NCBI RefSeq assembly: GCF_002135375.1
Contig: NZ_NEGH01000001.1
Coordinates: 62,001 to 126,000, forward strand
Origin: Acinetobacter sp. ANC 4558
Lineage (GTDB): Bacteria > Pseudomonadota > Gammaproteobacteria > Pseudomonadales > Moraxellaceae
Length of the DNA stretch: 64,000 bases
Direction: 5' to 3'
Shown here piece after piece: positions 35,457-47,579 of the stretch. The translations under genes and the position numbers were made by a program. Below the pieces are notes generated by a model. It saw only the letters and a program-made list of their open reading frames with translations. It was not told the DNA's origin and made no database searches. Position 1 is the stretch's first letter; every line of letters begins with the position of its first letter.

Positions 35457-37607
35457 TTAGTTAAAAGTTAAGCTCGCAGATCCTGCATCCTTTAACGTCT
35501 TTTTACTATAATCAATAATAAAATGATCACTTGGTTTACCAGAACCAACACCTTTTAATACTGCAAATACATTATTAAATTTATACTGGAATGGTAAATT
35601 AACAGGGTTGCTGTCAGATAACTTACCATCTTTTATTTCTGGTGCATTCACATTCGCTGGGAAACTTGCCATTAACAATTTATATTGTTTTACACGTAAT
35701 CCACCCATGTCATTCAATGCCAAACCGCCTGCATAAATAGTACGATGGAAATCTCCATAGAAATCATATGCAGATACTTTTTCCATGTCGCCCAAACTTA
35801 AACCCGCATTTTTCGCTAATTGATCCGCTTTTTGTGTTGCTTGCTTCCAATCAGATGCAAATGTTGCAGCAGATACTGCTGCTGGTTTATTGCTTTGAGC
35901 TAAGCATCCAGAACGAACATTGAATTTTAAAGTATCTTGTATATCAGGAATTTGTGCATACGTCACTTGAGTTTTTAACTGACTCATAATTAACATTTGC
36001 CCTAAATTCAACTGTTCTGCTAAATCACGCATATCACATGGCCAATACTCACCCATGAAACGCATTTGTGACAATTGTCCAAAATAGAAGTGTGTAAATT
36101 CTTTATAGTTTTTAGTGTCTAAAATTGCTTTATTCCATGGCTTATGTGAAGGATCACCGCTCGCTGCAACCGTATAATCATATTCTTTTTTATACAGTGG
36201 GAATAACTCATTAAAACGTGGTACATCATCCAATTTTACTGTTTTTACTTCAACTTCTGTCGGGCTAATAAAATCAACAACTTTATACGCCGCGCCATAG
36301 ACAGCTAAAGATGGTGATTGGACGTTCACCAAATAGTTTCCAGCTTCATCTTGAATGTCGTTGGTACTATTAGAATGCATATGACCACCAATGTGTAAAG
36401 GCATTCCTGTAGCAACAACTTGTTTTGTTGTACTGTCTGTAGGGACACGTTCAGTTTGGAATGTTTTTTCACCAAATGTAGACTGAATCGTTTTGGTTTG
36501 ATTCGCATAAAATTCCATTGTTGGATAATGTGAGAATGCAACCAATTTTTTATTTTCTTGTTTTGCTCGTTGAGCAACGCTTTGAATCCATTTCATGGTG
36601 GATTGTTTATGCGTCACCATTTTATTCCAACCTGCATTTCCAGCACCGCTAAAACCACCTGGTTTTTTCGGATTATTTGGATCAAAGCTATCGGTTGGGA
36701 CAAAGACATTCGCATCAATAGATAATAGCCAAACACCAGGAACAGGCTCTACCAAATAACTTACATCTGGAATTTTAGAACACTTTGTATAGTTGGCTTG
36801 TTTATAAACACCGCCTTCGCCTTCTTTACAAATTTCATATTGGCGGTTTTCAACGGTCGCTTCTGCTATTGCGCGATCATAACTATAATTTTTTTCATTA
36901 TATTTACTATAAGGCGTTTCCCAATATACATCCGCCTTATTCGGTTTAAATCCATAATCACCCAAAACATTGATTAAAGAATCATAACCCTGTTCCATCA
37001 TTGCATTCGTACAAACCGTGTCTGTTGCTTCAGGATTTAAACAGTACTGATTTTGTAATGCATATACTTTTTGAGGTTGGCCATTTAACCCCATAAAATC
37101 GCTTTTTCCAGCAGTTTCATTATCATATGGTGCATCGGGATCATGATTACCTGGTGCAATAAAAAAGCGCATTCCTTTCTTTTCATATTCTTGAAGTACT
37201 TTTTTAAAACCATCCACATTCATTGGCTGACCATCATCTGAAAAGTCACCTGGGAATGCGATTAACTTAATCCCTTTAGCAAGTGCGCTATCTAATGCTG
37301 CTCTAAAAGCAAAATAGTTCTCATTAAATAAACGTGTAGATGTTAACTCCGCCTGCATCGTACGAATTGTTGCATTACCATGCTCAGTTGGAATACCTTT
37401 AAAAGCTGACGACTGTAAATCACCATAAATATCATGAAAATGTACATCTGCCATAAAAGCAATTTGCTCATTTTTTTTTACAGGGGTTGTCGCTCGTTCA
37501 TCCTTACTATCGCTACCACCACATGCAGCCAACAATAACGGACTACAATACAACGCCATCTTAAACAGATGACGCTTAATTAATGAAGATTCCATAAAAT
37601 AAACCAT
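35457..37607 (-). CDS. Large calcineurin-like metallophosphoesterase lipoprotein
   Basis: A protein of up to 716 residues. The lipobox LLLAACGGS (Cys29) puts it on a membrane facing the periplasm or outside. Metallophosphoesterase motifs occur in order: AFMADVHFHD (D-x-H) near residue 52, FPGDFSDDG near 119, APGNHDPD near 151, ending with a His around FSHYPTM near 360 and GGHMHSN near 404. Three hundred residues follow that I cannot assign. The usual fold is about 250-300 residues, so this is enlarged by inserts and a C-terminal domain. Substrate is unknown. ATG 37607 or ATG 37595 could be the start. Confidence 0.82.
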   Translation of the reverse strand: MVYFMESSLIKRHLFKMALYCSPLLLAACGGSDSKDERATTPVKKNEQIAFMADVHFHDIYGDLQSSAFKGIPTEHGNATIRTMQAELTSTRLFNENYFAFRAALDSALAKGIKLIAFPGDFSDDGQPMNVDGFKKVLQEYEKKGMRFFIAPGNHDPDAPYDNETAGKSDFMGLNGQPQKVYALQNQYCLNPEATDTVCTNAMMEQGYDSLINVLGDYGFKPNKADVYWETPYSKYNEKNYSYDRAIAEATVENRQYEICKEGEGGVYKQANYTKCSKIPDVSYLVEPVPGVWLLSIDANVFVPTDSFDPNNPKKPGGFSGAGNAGWNKMVTHKQSTMKWIQSVAQRAKQENKKLVAFSHYPTMEFYANQTKTIQSTFGEKTFQTERVPTDSTTKQVVATGMPLHIGGHMHSNSTNDIQDEAGNYLVNVQSPSLAVYGAAYKVVDFISPTEVEVKTVKLDDVPRFNELFPLYKKEYDYTVAASGDPSHKPWNKAILDTKNYKEFTHFYFGQLSQMRFMGEYWPCDMRDLAEQLNLGQMLIMSQLKTQVTYAQIPDIQDTLKFNVRSGCLAQSNKPAAVSAATFASDWKQATQKADQLAKNAGLSLGDMEKVSAYDFYGDFHRTIYAGGLALNDMGGLRVKQYKLLMASFPANVNAPEIKDGKLSDSNPVNLPFQYKFNNVFAVLKGVGSGKPSDHFIIDYSKKTLKDAGSASLTFN

Positions 37608-37821
37608 TTATTTTTACATAAGACGGGTCTAATTAGTTTTTTGACATACCTTTTAAAAAGCTAACTAGATGATTGAATTACGTGAATATGCTATAGCTGT
37701 TTTTTTACATAATGATGAAATGCAACTTCATTAAAAATAAGAAACCATGTTTATTTTTTATGTGAGTAGTGAATTATCATAGAATCATCTCTTTCAAAAA
37801 TATAATCTAAACGGCATAAAA

Positions 37822-37841
37822 AAACGCCCAACAGGGCGTTT
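37822..37841 (-). terminator. Terminator of the LpxO-like gene
   Basis: AAACGCCC and GGGCGTTT form an 8-bp GC-rich stem with a 4-base loop. On the minus strand it is followed by a seven-base T run, directly downstream of the LpxO-like gene. Confidence 0.85.
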
Positions 37842-37859
37842 CAATCTATATTTTCTTGA

Positions 37860-38774
37860 TTAGAACACATATGGACGTATAAAAATTAGGAAGAAAATAC
37901 CCAACATTAAAAACCATTTTAAAAAGTAATATAAACGACGATTCGTTTGCTTTAATGCTTTTGCTTTAATCCGAATTTGGTAAACATATCCAAAAGCTTT
38001 ATTTAGCCCGCCAGTTTGATCACCTGCTTCATTCGGTGAGCTTGCCGCAGTCATAACTTTACGGCCAAACCAATGATTAAAGCGTGCCATCATTTTAGAT
38101 TTTAACGGTCTTTCCACATCTGCAAAGAAAATAATTCGATTTTGATCAGTCTTATTTTCAGCATAATGAATATAGGTTTCATCAAAAACAACGCTTTCAC
38201 CATCACGCCAAGAATATCGTTCACCATCAACATCAATAAAACAACGGTCATCATTCGGAGTTATTAAACCCAAATGATAGCGTAATGATCCAGCATAAGG
38301 ATCTCGATGACGTACTAAACGACTATCTGGTGCAAGTTCTGTAAACATTGCAGCCTTAATCGTAGGCAATGTTTTTAATAATGCTGTTGTTTTAGGACAA
38401 AGTTCTGCAGCAGATGGATGTGCAGAGTCGTACCACTTTAAATAGAAACGCTTCCACCCAGTTTTAAAGAATGAATTAAAACCTAAATCATCATATTTAC
38501 TTGAAGCTTTAATTCCACCTTGGTCATATAATACTTTTGCCTCTTCACGAATCATTTCCCAATTTTCATCTAATATTTTTAAATCTTTAAAATATTGTGT
38601 GTCGATATATGGCTGATTCGGCACTTTAGAAAAGACATACATCAAAAAATTAATCGGTGCAAGGATCGTCGAGTGATCAAAAAACTGACGATAAAATGTA
38701 TGGCGAACTTTACCACGCTGTTGAATATATAGCGCAGAAAGTACAAAAATTGCTAGAATAATCCACTTAATCAT
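37860..38774 (-). CDS. lpxO: LpxO-like Fe(II)/2-oxoglutarate dioxygenase (lipid A hydroxylase family)
   Basis: A 304-residue protein of the aspartyl/asparaginyl beta-hydroxylase family with a membrane helix at each end. RHRDPYAGSLRYHLGL contains the first iron ligand His and the conserved Arg, and VFDETYIHYAENKTD contains the distal His near residue 210. LpxO hydroxylates the secondary acyl chain of lipid A at the inner membrane. ATG 38774 is chosen over a TTG at 38786. No lipid A gene is adjacent, and related family members act on other substrates, so the symbol is tentative. Confidence 0.8.
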   Translation of the reverse strand: MIKWIILAIFVLSALYIQQRGKVRHTFYRQFFDHSTILAPINFLMYVFSKVPNQPYIDTQYFKDLKILDENWEMIREEAKVLYDQGGIKASSKYDDLGFNSFFKTGWKRFYLKWYDSAHPSAAELCPKTTALLKTLPTIKAAMFTELAPDSRLVRHRDPYAGSLRYHLGLITPNDDRCFIDVDGERYSWRDGESVVFDETYIHYAENKTDQNRIIFFADVERPLKSKMMARFNHWFGRKVMTAASSPNEAGDQTGGLNKAFGYVYQIRIKAKALKQTNRRLYYFLKWFLMLGIFFLIFIRPYVF

Positions 38775-39246
38775 AAATCTACCCAAATATGATCTTTTTG
38801 AGATAAAAAACTTATACTCAAATAAAAATATAAATTAAGTGAATTATATCAAAATATTTAATTTATAAAATCAAAGCACGTTATGAGGTTTTATATTGAA
38901 TTTGTAATTTTTCTTTTTTTATACAAAACTTTATCAAAATAAAGTTGTAATAAACCAAACTTGAATTATCTTAATACTACCTAATATAAGAAGTATTCAT
39001 CTCTTTTATTAATATGAATTGAAATCATTATTTCATTACATAGATACACAATATTAGCAAATACATTATTCATAAGGTAAAAATGGTTGCCAAAATAGAT
39101 GACCCTAGCGTCACAGCTTACAACCAAATTATTACTTTTTTTTAGATATAGTTATCGTAAGATTAGCGAAGTAAAAATGGGTATTAAATTCCGCACATAC
39201 TTCAAAACATTAATTTAGAAGTCCTCCAAAAAAAGGGAGATCAGGC
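38775..39246. other. AT-rich gap upstream of fadB
   Basis: About 470 bases. The left part holds the promoter of the LpxO-like gene. The right part precedes fadB and contains two short open frames with upstream purine tracts (39083-39145 and 39177-39218). Just before fadB, CTCC (39224-39227) could pair weakly with the GGAG of the fadB ribosome-binding site. No recognised FadR-type site was found. Confidence 0.5.
39083..39145 (+). CDS. Possible 20-residue leader peptide upstream of fadB
   Basis: ATG 39083 is preceded by AAGG with 5-base spacing and encodes MVAKIDDPSVTAYNQIITFF, ending at TAG 39145. It is too short to judge by composition, but the ribosome-binding site is better than those of several real genes here. 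A second 13-residue frame (39177-39218, [13 protein letters not shown]) lies between it and fadB. Either could be a regulatory leader or chance; no homologue is known to me. Confidence 0.3.
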   Translation: MVAKIDDPSVTAYNQIITFF

Positions 39247-41400
39247 ATGATCCACGCAGGCAATGCCATTACCGTCCAAATGCTTTCGGACGGAATTGCA
39301 GAATTCCGCTTTGACTTACAGGGTGAATCGGTTAACAAATTCAACCGTGCAACAATTGAAGACTTTAAAGCTGCAATTGACGCTGTAAAGGCAAATAATG
39401 ATATTCGAGGCTTAATTGTAACCAGTGCTAAATCTACTTTCATTGTAGGTGCTGACATTACAGAATTTGGTGCAAATTTCGCTCAAGGCGAACAAGTCAT
39501 TATCGAGTGGGCTGGCCCTATTCATGACATATTTAATAGCTTTGAAGATTTAAATATTCCTAAAGTTGCTGCAATTAATGGTATTGCATTAGGCGGTGGC
39601 TTTGAAATGTGTTTAGTTTGTGACTACCGAGTCATGTCTGAAACTGCTGCTGTTGGTTTACCTGAAATTAAACTCGGTATTATTCCTGGGTTTGGCGGCA
39701 CTGTTCGTTTAAGCCGTATTATCGGAATTGATAATGCCCTTGAGTGGATTGCAACATCTGCAAACAAGAAACCAGCTGCTGCGCTCAAAGATGGTGCCGT
39801 AGATGCTGTTGTTGCTGCAGACAAATTACGAGATGCTGCAATTGATTTGGTTAAACAAGCCATTTCTGGCCGTTTAGATTGGAAGGCAAAACGTCAAGAA
39901 AAATTAGAACCTGTTAAATTAGATGTTCTTGAACAAATGATGGCTTTTAATTCTTCTAAGGGCGTCATTCTTGCAAAAGCAAATCCTGCGCAATATCCTG
40001 CGCCAAAGCTTCTACTAGACTCTCTTCAAGCTGGGGCAAGCCTGCCACGTGATGAAGCATTAAAATCTGAAATAGCTGGTTTTGCTAAAGCAGCTGTAAC
40101 CCCTCAAGCAGAAGCTCTCATTGGTCTATTTTTAAATGATCAAGTGGTAAAAAAAGCCTCTAAGAAACATGAAAAAGGTGCTCATCCTGTTAATCAAGCA
40201 GCTGTTCTTGGTGCTGGAATTATGGGAGGGGGTATTGCTTATCAAGCCGCAAGTAAAGGCACGCCAATTATCATGAAAGATATTGGTAATCCACAACTTG
40301 CGCTTGGTATGTCAGAAGCAAATAGTTTACTGACTAAGCAAGTCGAACGTAACCGTTTAACGCCTGCAAAAATGGGGGAAACACTTGCTCGTATTCGTCC
40401 ATCTTTAAGTTATGATGAGTTTAAAGAAGTCGATATTGTCATTGAAGCAGTTACTGAAAATCCTAAGATTAAAGAGGCTGTTCTAAAAGATACTGAAACC
40501 AAAGTTCGCGACAATACGATCATTGCTTCAAACACCTCTACAATTTCAATTACTCGCTTAGCAAAAGCTTTAGCTCGCCCTGAAAACTTTGTAGGTATGC
40601 ACTTCTTTAACCCAGTGCATATGATGCCATTGGTTGAAGTCATTCGTGGTGAAAAAACCTCAGAAGAAGCTATTGCAACAACTGTGGTATTGGCTCAAAA
40701 AATGGGTAAAACCCCTATTGTTGTCAATGACTGTCCTGGTTTCTTAGTCAATCGTGTACTTTTTCCTTACTTTGGTGCATTTGACCTTCTTCTTAAAGAT
40801 GGTGCAGATTTCCAACAAGTAGATAAAGTCATGGAGAAATTTGGATGGCCAATGGGTCCTGCCTACCTCATTGATGTGGTTGGTATTGATACCGGTGTCC
40901 ATGGTGCAGAAGTCATGGCTGAAGGCTTTCCTGATCGTATGAAACCAGATTTCAAAGGCTCAGTGGAAGTGATGTATGAAAACAAACGTCTTGGTCAAAA
41001 GAACGATGTTGGTTTCTACAAATATGAACTAGACCGTAAAGGTAAAAAAGCCAAAGTAGTTGATCCAACGGCATATGATCTGATTGCAACTGTTGCAACA
41101 GCTGAAAAACATGAATTTGACGCTCAAGAAATTGTTGACCGTATGATGTTAGCCTTCTGTAACGAAACAGTTCGTTGCTTAGAAGACAATATTGTTGCAA
41201 CACCATCTGAAGCAGACATGGCAATGATTATGGGCGTCGGTTTCCCTCCATTCCGTGGTGGTCCATGCCGTTACATCGACCAAACAGGTGTTGCTGAATA
41301 TGTTGCGCTTTGTGACAAATATGCACACCTTGGTAAGGCTTATGAAGCGCCACAAATGTTGCGTGACATGATTGCTAACAATAAAAAATTCTACGGTTAA
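39247..41400 (+). CDS. fadB: Fatty acid oxidation complex subunit alpha
   Basis: A 717-residue multifunctional protein. The N-terminal crotonase domain has [13 protein letters not shown] near residue 61 and [14 protein letters not shown] near 110, with the catalytic Glu in [15 protein letters not shown] near 140. The NAD domain has [17 protein letters not shown] near 320, the catalytic His region [14 protein letters not shown] near 458 and the C-terminal dehydrogenase domain. With FadA it forms the alpha2-beta2 beta-oxidation complex. ATG 39247 follows GGGAGA. fadA starts 12 bases downstream. Confidence 0.95.
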   Translation: MIHAGNAITVQMLSDGIAEFRFDLQGESVNKFNRATIEDFKAAIDAVKANNDIRGLIVTSAKSTFIVGADITEFGANFAQGEQVIIEWAGPIHDIFNSFEDLNIPKVAAINGIALGGGFEMCLVCDYRVMSETAAVGLPEIKLGIIPGFGGTVRLSRIIGIDNALEWIATSANKKPAAALKDGAVDAVVAADKLRDAAIDLVKQAISGRLDWKAKRQEKLEPVKLDVLEQMMAFNSSKGVILAKANPAQYPAPKLLLDSLQAGASLPRDEALKSEIAGFAKAAVTPQAEALIGLFLNDQVVKKASKKHEKGAHPVNQAAVLGAGIMGGGIAYQAASKGTPIIMKDIGNPQLALGMSEANSLLTKQVERNRLTPAKMGETLARIRPSLSYDEFKEVDIVIEAVTENPKIKEAVLKDTETKVRDNTIIASNTSTISITRLAKALARPENFVGMHFFNPVHMMPLVEVIRGEKTSEEAIATTVVLAQKMGKTPIVVNDCPGFLVNRVLFPYFGAFDLLLKDGADFQQVDKVMEKFGWPMGPAYLIDVVGIDTGVHGAEVMAEGFPDRMKPDFKGSVEVMYENKRLGQKNDVGFYKYELDRKGKKAKVVDPTAYDLIATVATAEKHEFDAQEIVDRMMLAFCNETVRCLEDNIVATPSEADMAMIMGVGFPPFRGGPCRYIDQTGVAEYVALCDKYAHLGKAYEAPQMLRDMIANNKKFYG

Positions 41401-42585
<1,185 letters not shown>

Positions 42586-42600
42586 TCTCTAAATACGTGA

Positions 42601-42631
42601 AAAATAACCCCGCTTAATGTGGGGTTATTTT
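42601..42631. terminator. Terminator after fadA
   Basis: AAAATAACCCC and GGGGTTATTTT form an 11-bp perfect stem around a 9-base loop with T tract. It overlaps the 3' end of the convergent astE gene, so it may end both transcripts. Confidence 0.88.
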
Positions 42632-43602
42632 CTTTCAACTTCCTCTAAAATCAATCCTGCCCTTAATCCGTTTTTCACATGAATATTAGGAAATAAAATT
42701 CGAATCTGATTTTTTTCTGCAATATCATTTCCACTACGTTGCGATGCAATCAACTCACCTTGTTGAAAACTTGAAAAATTCGGTGCATCTGCCGATAAAT
42801 TCAATCGAAAATCATCATCTCGCTTAATAATAGTGCTTTTAACTTTAAAAATATGTACAGGACTCTTTTTCCGCGATGGTAAGGCGCCTGCGCTTAATAG
42901 AAGACGAAGAATAGAGTCAATATCCGTAAATTGGGTTAAATCATTTTGCCCAAGCGGTTTTGCTGCACCAAGTTCTAAGGTCACACTGGCAGCATCACAT
43001 ATTGCACTCGTAAATGAAGTAAACGTACTACCAACTTCACGATGATAGACCAGTGCTTCTATTTCAGCAGCAGCTAAACTTTCAATTAAAATCTGGTCAT
43101 AAATCTTTTTTTGATATGGTAATAAGGCAAAAGTTTGAAATAAGGAACGTCGAATTGCTGTATGTAAATCATAGTGATAACGTGAAATAGAAACATCTGT
43201 GTGTTCAAAAAATTGTTTCACCACCACTTCAAGTTCTTGAGCACGTTGTGTTTCTGCTAAATTTTCATATTGTAAATGCTTTCCATAAAACATTCGATTC
43301 ATATCATTTTCAATATAGCGTACCCCTTGTCGAATGGCTCGTGGATTCCCTAATACCAATAACAATCGAACATTTAAAGGAAGTAAACCCGCAAAAATAT
43401 CTTGGCAAATTTGCACTAATAGCTCAATTGGAGCAGTCTCATTACCATGTATTCCCGCAGAAAAAACCACACTTTTTTTATAGCTCGTATTGGGCGTGAA
43501 TGACAACAAACCTTCACCAAGCCATTGCCAATGAAAGGAATGACATTGTCCTTGCAGTGTCTGAGGTGTTTTTTCAAGTAATATGTGCGCAAGAAAATCC
43601 AT
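42625..43602 (-). CDS. astE: Succinylglutamate desuccinylase
   Basis: A 325-residue zinc hydrolase of the AspA/AstE family giving glutamate and succinate, the last step of the arginine succinyltransferase pathway. Zinc ligands are His and Glu in GIHGNETAPIE near residue 50 and His in YHYDLHTAIR near 145. The catalytic Glu is in TLELGAAKPLG near 210. ATG 43602 is preferred to ATG 43608 because GAGAGG lies 9 bases upstream of it and only 3 from the other. It is the last gene of the ast operon, 94 bases after astB. Confidence 0.92.
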   Translation of the reverse strand: MDFLAHILLEKTPQTLQGQCHSFHWQWLGEGLLSFTPNTSYKKSVVFSAGIHGNETAPIELLVQICQDIFAGLLPLNVRLLLVLGNPRAIRQGVRYIENDMNRMFYGKHLQYENLAETQRAQELEVVVKQFFEHTDVSISRYHYDLHTAIRRSLFQTFALLPYQKKIYDQILIESLAAAEIEALVYHREVGSTFTSFTSAICDAASVTLELGAAKPLGQNDLTQFTDIDSILRLLLSAGALPSRKKSPVHIFKVKSTIIKRDDDFRLNLSADAPNFSSFQQGELIASQRSGNDIAEKNQIRILFPNIHVKNGLRAGLILEEVERK

Positions 43603-43702
43603 CTTCATTTTCCTCTCACGTGACTGCTCTCTTTGAGCAAAATAATCTTCATTTATTTGCTGACTAAACTATCAACTCAGCATCATCAATGAAAAAATCA
43701 AA

Positions 43703-45043
43703 TTATTTTTGAAAATCATAAACTGAACCTAAGCCTAAAATTTGGGTTAATTCATCTAATGCCGTTCGACTTTCAATGAATAACATTGGGTCTGCTAAAT
43801 CTGCTTGCACTAATCGATCGCGATAAAACTGATCGATCCAACCATTAAGACGATCAAAAAGTTGATCATTCATCAGTACATGCGGATTGATCGCCTGATA
43901 TTCTTGCTCATTAACTGCAACACGTAAACGTAAACAGGCAGGCCCACCACCATTTCGCATGCTTTCACGTAAATCAAATATTTGTATTTCATCAATGGGT
44001 GTACCCATATCAATCATGTCGTTTAAGTACCCCCAAACTGCTTGATTTTGCCTAGACTCTTCGGGAACAATAATGCTCATCCGACCATCAGTTCGCGTGA
44101 CAATCTGACTATTAAATAAATAAGTAGATACTGCATTTGCAACGGAAATACGCTGTTCAGGAACCTCTATAGCAATGAATTCTTGACCTAACATCGCCAT
44201 TTTTTGATAAATTTCTCCAAGTACTTTCTCTGAGTATAAAAATGCCTGTTGATGGTAAAATAGTACCTGTTGATTACTCACAGCAATTACATCATTATGA
44301 AAAACACCTTGATCAATCACTGCTGGATTCTGTTGAATAAAGACTGTTTTTCGCTCATCCAATTGATGTAGTCTTGCAACGGCTTGACAGGCTTCTAATG
44401 ATTGTCGTGCAGGGTATTTTTTCGGCTTAATATTCCCATTTAAATATTGTTGCCCATATACAAAGACTTGTACACTTGCTTGATCATAAGCACCACCTAA
44501 ACGATTGTGATTAGCAGCTCCTTCATCTCCAAAAAGTTCAACATCAGGCAAAGCTGCATGATGAACAAAATAACGCTCATCTTTAAAAGTCGCTGCTAGA
44601 ATTGCACTGGTCGCTGTATGCTCAATTGAACGATGAAATTTATTATTCAAGTTTGCAACAGTGAAATGTATTCGCCCATCTTCACTATCGGCAGATGGTG
44701 AAACAGTAGCCGCATTTGCAGTCCACATAGACGATGCTGAACTCAGTGCTGATAACAAATCTGGCGCAACCTGCATAGCTTGAGTAATGACTTGGTGATC
44801 ATCTCCATAAAAACCCAATTGGCGTAATGTTGGTACATGCGGGCGTTCTTGAGGTGCAAGCACGCCTTGTTTTAAGCCTAATGCAGTAAGTGCTTTCATT
44901 TTTAAAAGCCCTTGTTTTGCGGCTAATTTTGGATTGGCAGGTGCTTGCTTATTTTTTGTTGATGCCTCATTACCAAATGAAAGACCTGCATAGTGATGTG
45001 TTGGACCAACTAAACCATCAAAATTGACTTCATATCCTGACAT
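43703..45043 (-). CDS. astB: N-succinylarginine dihydrolase
   Basis: A 446-residue enzyme of the amidinotransferase/guanidine-modifying fold that hydrolyses succinylarginine to succinylornithine, CO2 and ammonia. The N terminus [20 protein letters not shown] is near-invariant in AstB. Further signatures are the [19 protein letters not shown] region near residue 125 and the [13 protein letters not shown] catalytic Cys loop near 363. ATG 45043 starts that N terminus; an upstream in-frame ATG at 45073 overlaps astD and is rejected. Separated from astD by one base. Confidence 0.94.
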   Translation of the reverse strand: MSGYEVNFDGLVGPTHHYAGLSFGNEASTKNKQAPANPKLAAKQGLLKMKALTALGLKQGVLAPQERPHVPTLRQLGFYGDDHQVITQAMQVAPDLLSALSSASSMWTANAATVSPSADSEDGRIHFTVANLNNKFHRSIEHTATSAILAATFKDERYFVHHAALPDVELFGDEGAANHNRLGGAYDQASVQVFVYGQQYLNGNIKPKKYPARQSLEACQAVARLHQLDERKTVFIQQNPAVIDQGVFHNDVIAVSNQQVLFYHQQAFLYSEKVLGEIYQKMAMLGQEFIAIEVPEQRISVANAVSTYLFNSQIVTRTDGRMSIIVPEESRQNQAVWGYLNDMIDMGTPIDEIQIFDLRESMRNGGGPACLRLRVAVNEQEYQAINPHVLMNDQLFDRLNGWIDQFYRDRLVQADLADPMLFIESRTALDELTQILGLGSVYDFQK

Positions 45044-45044
45044 T

Positions 45045-46535
45045 TTAATGCTCCAGTTTAGGCGGAAGTACAATGCCTGGTAATAAGTTTTCAGGCAAAC
45101 TGATGTAGGTACTTTCTAAAGATGCCATCGGCCATGCACAATAATCTGCTGCATATAGTGCACTTGCACGATGATTCCCAGAAGCTCCAATACCACCAAA
45201 TGGTGCAGCACTTGACGCCCCAGTTAAGGGCTTATTCCAGTTCACAATACCTGCACGTGCCTCAATTAAAAGTCGATCAAATAAATCTCGACGTGTTGAA
45301 ACTAAACCAACAGATAAACCAAACCGTGTTGCATTGGCAAGCTTTAATGCATCATCAAAATTTTGATAACGATAAATACAGGTTAATGGTCCAAAATATT
45401 CTAGATCTGGTACCAAATATTGAATAGTCGTAGCGTCTAAAATTCCAGGTGTTAACAATGAACTATTGGCATTCGGTTGAGTCATCTTTAATAAAGAGAT
45501 TGCACCTAACTGAAGAAGACTCTGCTGTGCATCTAAGATTTTTTGTGCCGCTGATAAAGAGATGACGCCGCCCATAAATGGTGGTGGTTGTTGATTCCAA
45601 GCACCAAGGCTTAGTTTTCTTGTAACCTCAATAAAACGTTGAATTAAGGCATCGCCTTCTTTACCCGTTTTGATTAATAAACGGCGTGCACATGTACAAC
45701 GCTGCCCAGCAGAAATAAAAGATGATTGAATCATTAAATTCACAATTGCATCTTCATGATGAACATCTTCAATAATCAGGGCATTATTGCCCCCCATTTC
45801 TAAAGCAAGAATTTTTTCAGGTTTACCTGCCCATTGCTGATGTAAGTAATAACCAGTATCTGCACTTCCTGTGAACAATAATCCATCTATTTCTTCTGCA
45901 TTAGCTAATGCTTCACCTGTACTTCGTCCACCTTGAACTAAATTAATAACACCATTTGGTAAGCCTGCCTGCTGCCAGAGCTTTATCGTTTCTTCTGCCG
46001 TCCACGGTGTAAATTCACTCGGTTTAAAAACAATCGTATTTCCTGCAATAAGTGCAGGAATAATATGTCCGTTGGGTAAATGACCTGGAAAATTATAAGG
46101 ACCGAAGACCGCAAGTACACCATGCGGACGATGCCGTAAAGAAGTAACGCCATCTGATATTTCTACACGACTTTCGCCTGTTCGTTGATGATAAGCTTGA
46201 ATCGAAATTGAAATTTTCCCAATCATGGCTTGAACTTCGGTCAATGCTTCCCAAAATGGTTTACTGGTTTCCTGACTAATGACACGAGCAAGATGTTCTT
46301 TTTTTTCTTCTAAAGCATTTCTAAAACGTTGTATGATTTCAATGCGCGCATCAAATGACATTCTTGCCCATGATGCAAATCTATGTCGTGCAGCTTTACA
46401 TGCTGCATCTACATTTTCTTTACTTGCCTCACATCCTGACCAAATTTCTTGTTGTGTCATTGGATCTAATTTTTGCCATTGAATCCCTGAGCCCATGATC
46501 CATTGGCCATCAATAAATAATTTACCTTGGGACAT
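45045..46535 (-). CDS. astD: Succinylglutamic semialdehyde dehydrogenase
   Basis: A 496-residue NAD-dependent aldehyde dehydrogenase. The catalytic Glu lies in [11 protein letters not shown] near residue 250 and the nucleophilic Cys in [12 protein letters not shown] near 284. The NAD region [15 protein letters not shown] and the [18 protein letters not shown] segment near 140-180 are typical AstD. It oxidises succinylglutamic semialdehyde to succinylglutamate. The start ATG shares its A with the stop TAA of astA (TAATG), so the two are translationally coupled. Confidence 0.94.
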   Translation of the reverse strand: MSQGKLFIDGQWIMGSGIQWQKLDPMTQQEIWSGCEASKENVDAACKAARHRFASWARMSFDARIEIIQRFRNALEEKKEHLARVISQETSKPFWEALTEVQAMIGKISISIQAYHQRTGESRVEISDGVTSLRHRPHGVLAVFGPYNFPGHLPNGHIIPALIAGNTIVFKPSEFTPWTAEETIKLWQQAGLPNGVINLVQGGRSTGEALANAEEIDGLLFTGSADTGYYLHQQWAGKPEKILALEMGGNNALIIEDVHHEDAIVNLMIQSSFISAGQRCTCARRLLIKTGKEGDALIQRFIEVTRKLSLGAWNQQPPPFMGGVISLSAAQKILDAQQSLLQLGAISLLKMTQPNANSSLLTPGILDATTIQYLVPDLEYFGPLTCIYRYQNFDDALKLANATRFGLSVGLVSTRRDLFDRLLIEARAGIVNWNKPLTGASSAAPFGGIGASGNHRASALYAADYCAWPMASLESTYISLPENLLPGIVLPPKLEH

Positions 46536-47569
46536 TAGCTCTTCTCCTGTGTATGTAAAGCCAAGATACGAACTTGATCCCCAAGCTTTACATTTAAAAT
46601 TTGTGCTTGTTCTGGCGTCAGTTTTAAAAAACGTTCATTACCATCATGAGAAACCAATAAGGCTTTGTAATTTTCATAATGATCATTCGCTACCATAAAA
46701 GCTTGATTACCTTTTTGATTATTCTGCGCTTCAATTTTGATTTGAACTTGCTGACAATTTTGAATTGCCTTTAAATTTTTGATATCGGCTTGCAACGTTG
46801 GACCACCATCGAAAATATCGACATAACCACAATATTCTAAGCCTTCTAATTGCAATAATTTAAATGCTGGTAAAGTCTGTTGATGGACTTGTCCTATAAC
46901 GTTTTTAGCAGATTCAGGTAATAAATCGATATAAATTGGAAATCTCGGCATAAGTTCAGCAATGAAAGATTTTTGACCAATACCACTTAAATAATCAGCA
47001 GTTGCAAAATCCATCTTAAAAAAATGATGCCCTAAAGCATTCCAAAATGGGGATATACCATCTTCAGTTGAATAACCACGCATTTCGGCAATCAATTTTT
47101 GTTTAAATAAATGTCGAAATGCTGCAATAAACAAAAATCTAATTTTAGATAGAAATTTTCCATTTGAGTTCACTCTAAATGTTGGATCAATAATCAATGA
47201 ACAAAGTTCACTTACACCAGTTAAATCATTGGTTAAAAAAAGTGTATCGAGCGTTTTATATACGTTCAACTCATCGGAAGCATGTACTTGTTTACCCATA
47301 CGATAACTATAAAATGGGCTGGTTAATCCCACCGAAACTTCAATTGCACTTAACCCCACAACACGTTGAGACATGAAATCTTCTAAAACAAATAAATATC
47401 CTTGTTCACTTTCTGGAACTTCCCCAGCGAGTGTTTTTTGAGTCCGAATAATGCGTTTTGACAAAATGTCTATGTTGGCTGGCAAAGATGTAAATCCCAC
47501 ACCTGATTTTTCAGCGAGAAGATAAATATCTTGTAAATCTTTAAGTTCCGCATGCCTAACAATCATCAT
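46535..47569 (-). CDS. astA: Arginine N-succinyltransferase
   Basis: A 344-residue acyltransferase transferring succinyl from succinyl-CoA to arginine, the first committed step of the ast pathway. Conserved stretches include [20 protein letters not shown] at the start, [18 protein letters not shown] near residue 76, [19 protein letters not shown] near 125, and [20 protein letters not shown] near 163. Either of two adjacent ATG codons at 47569/47566 may be used. It lies 10 bases after astC and overlaps astD. Confidence 0.94.
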   Translation of the reverse strand: MMIVRHAELKDLQDIYLLAEKSGVGFTSLPANIDILSKRIIRTQKTLAGEVPESEQGYLFVLEDFMSQRVVGLSAIEVSVGLTSPFYSYRMGKQVHASDELNVYKTLDTLFLTNDLTGVSELCSLIIDPTFRVNSNGKFLSKIRFLFIAAFRHLFKQKLIAEMRGYSTEDGISPFWNALGHHFFKMDFATADYLSGIGQKSFIAELMPRFPIYIDLLPESAKNVIGQVHQQTLPAFKLLQLEGLEYCGYVDIFDGGPTLQADIKNLKAIQNCQQVQIKIEAQNNQKGNQAFMVANDHYENYKALLVSHDGNERFLKLTPEQAQILNVKLGDQVRILALHTQEKS

Positions 47570-47579
47570 AGAAATACTC

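Noticed and set aside
43614..43624. CACGTG core (TCTCACGTGACT) in the ast operon region
   Set aside because: Only the 8-bp core TCACGTGA matches parS and the flanking bases do not; it is probably chance.
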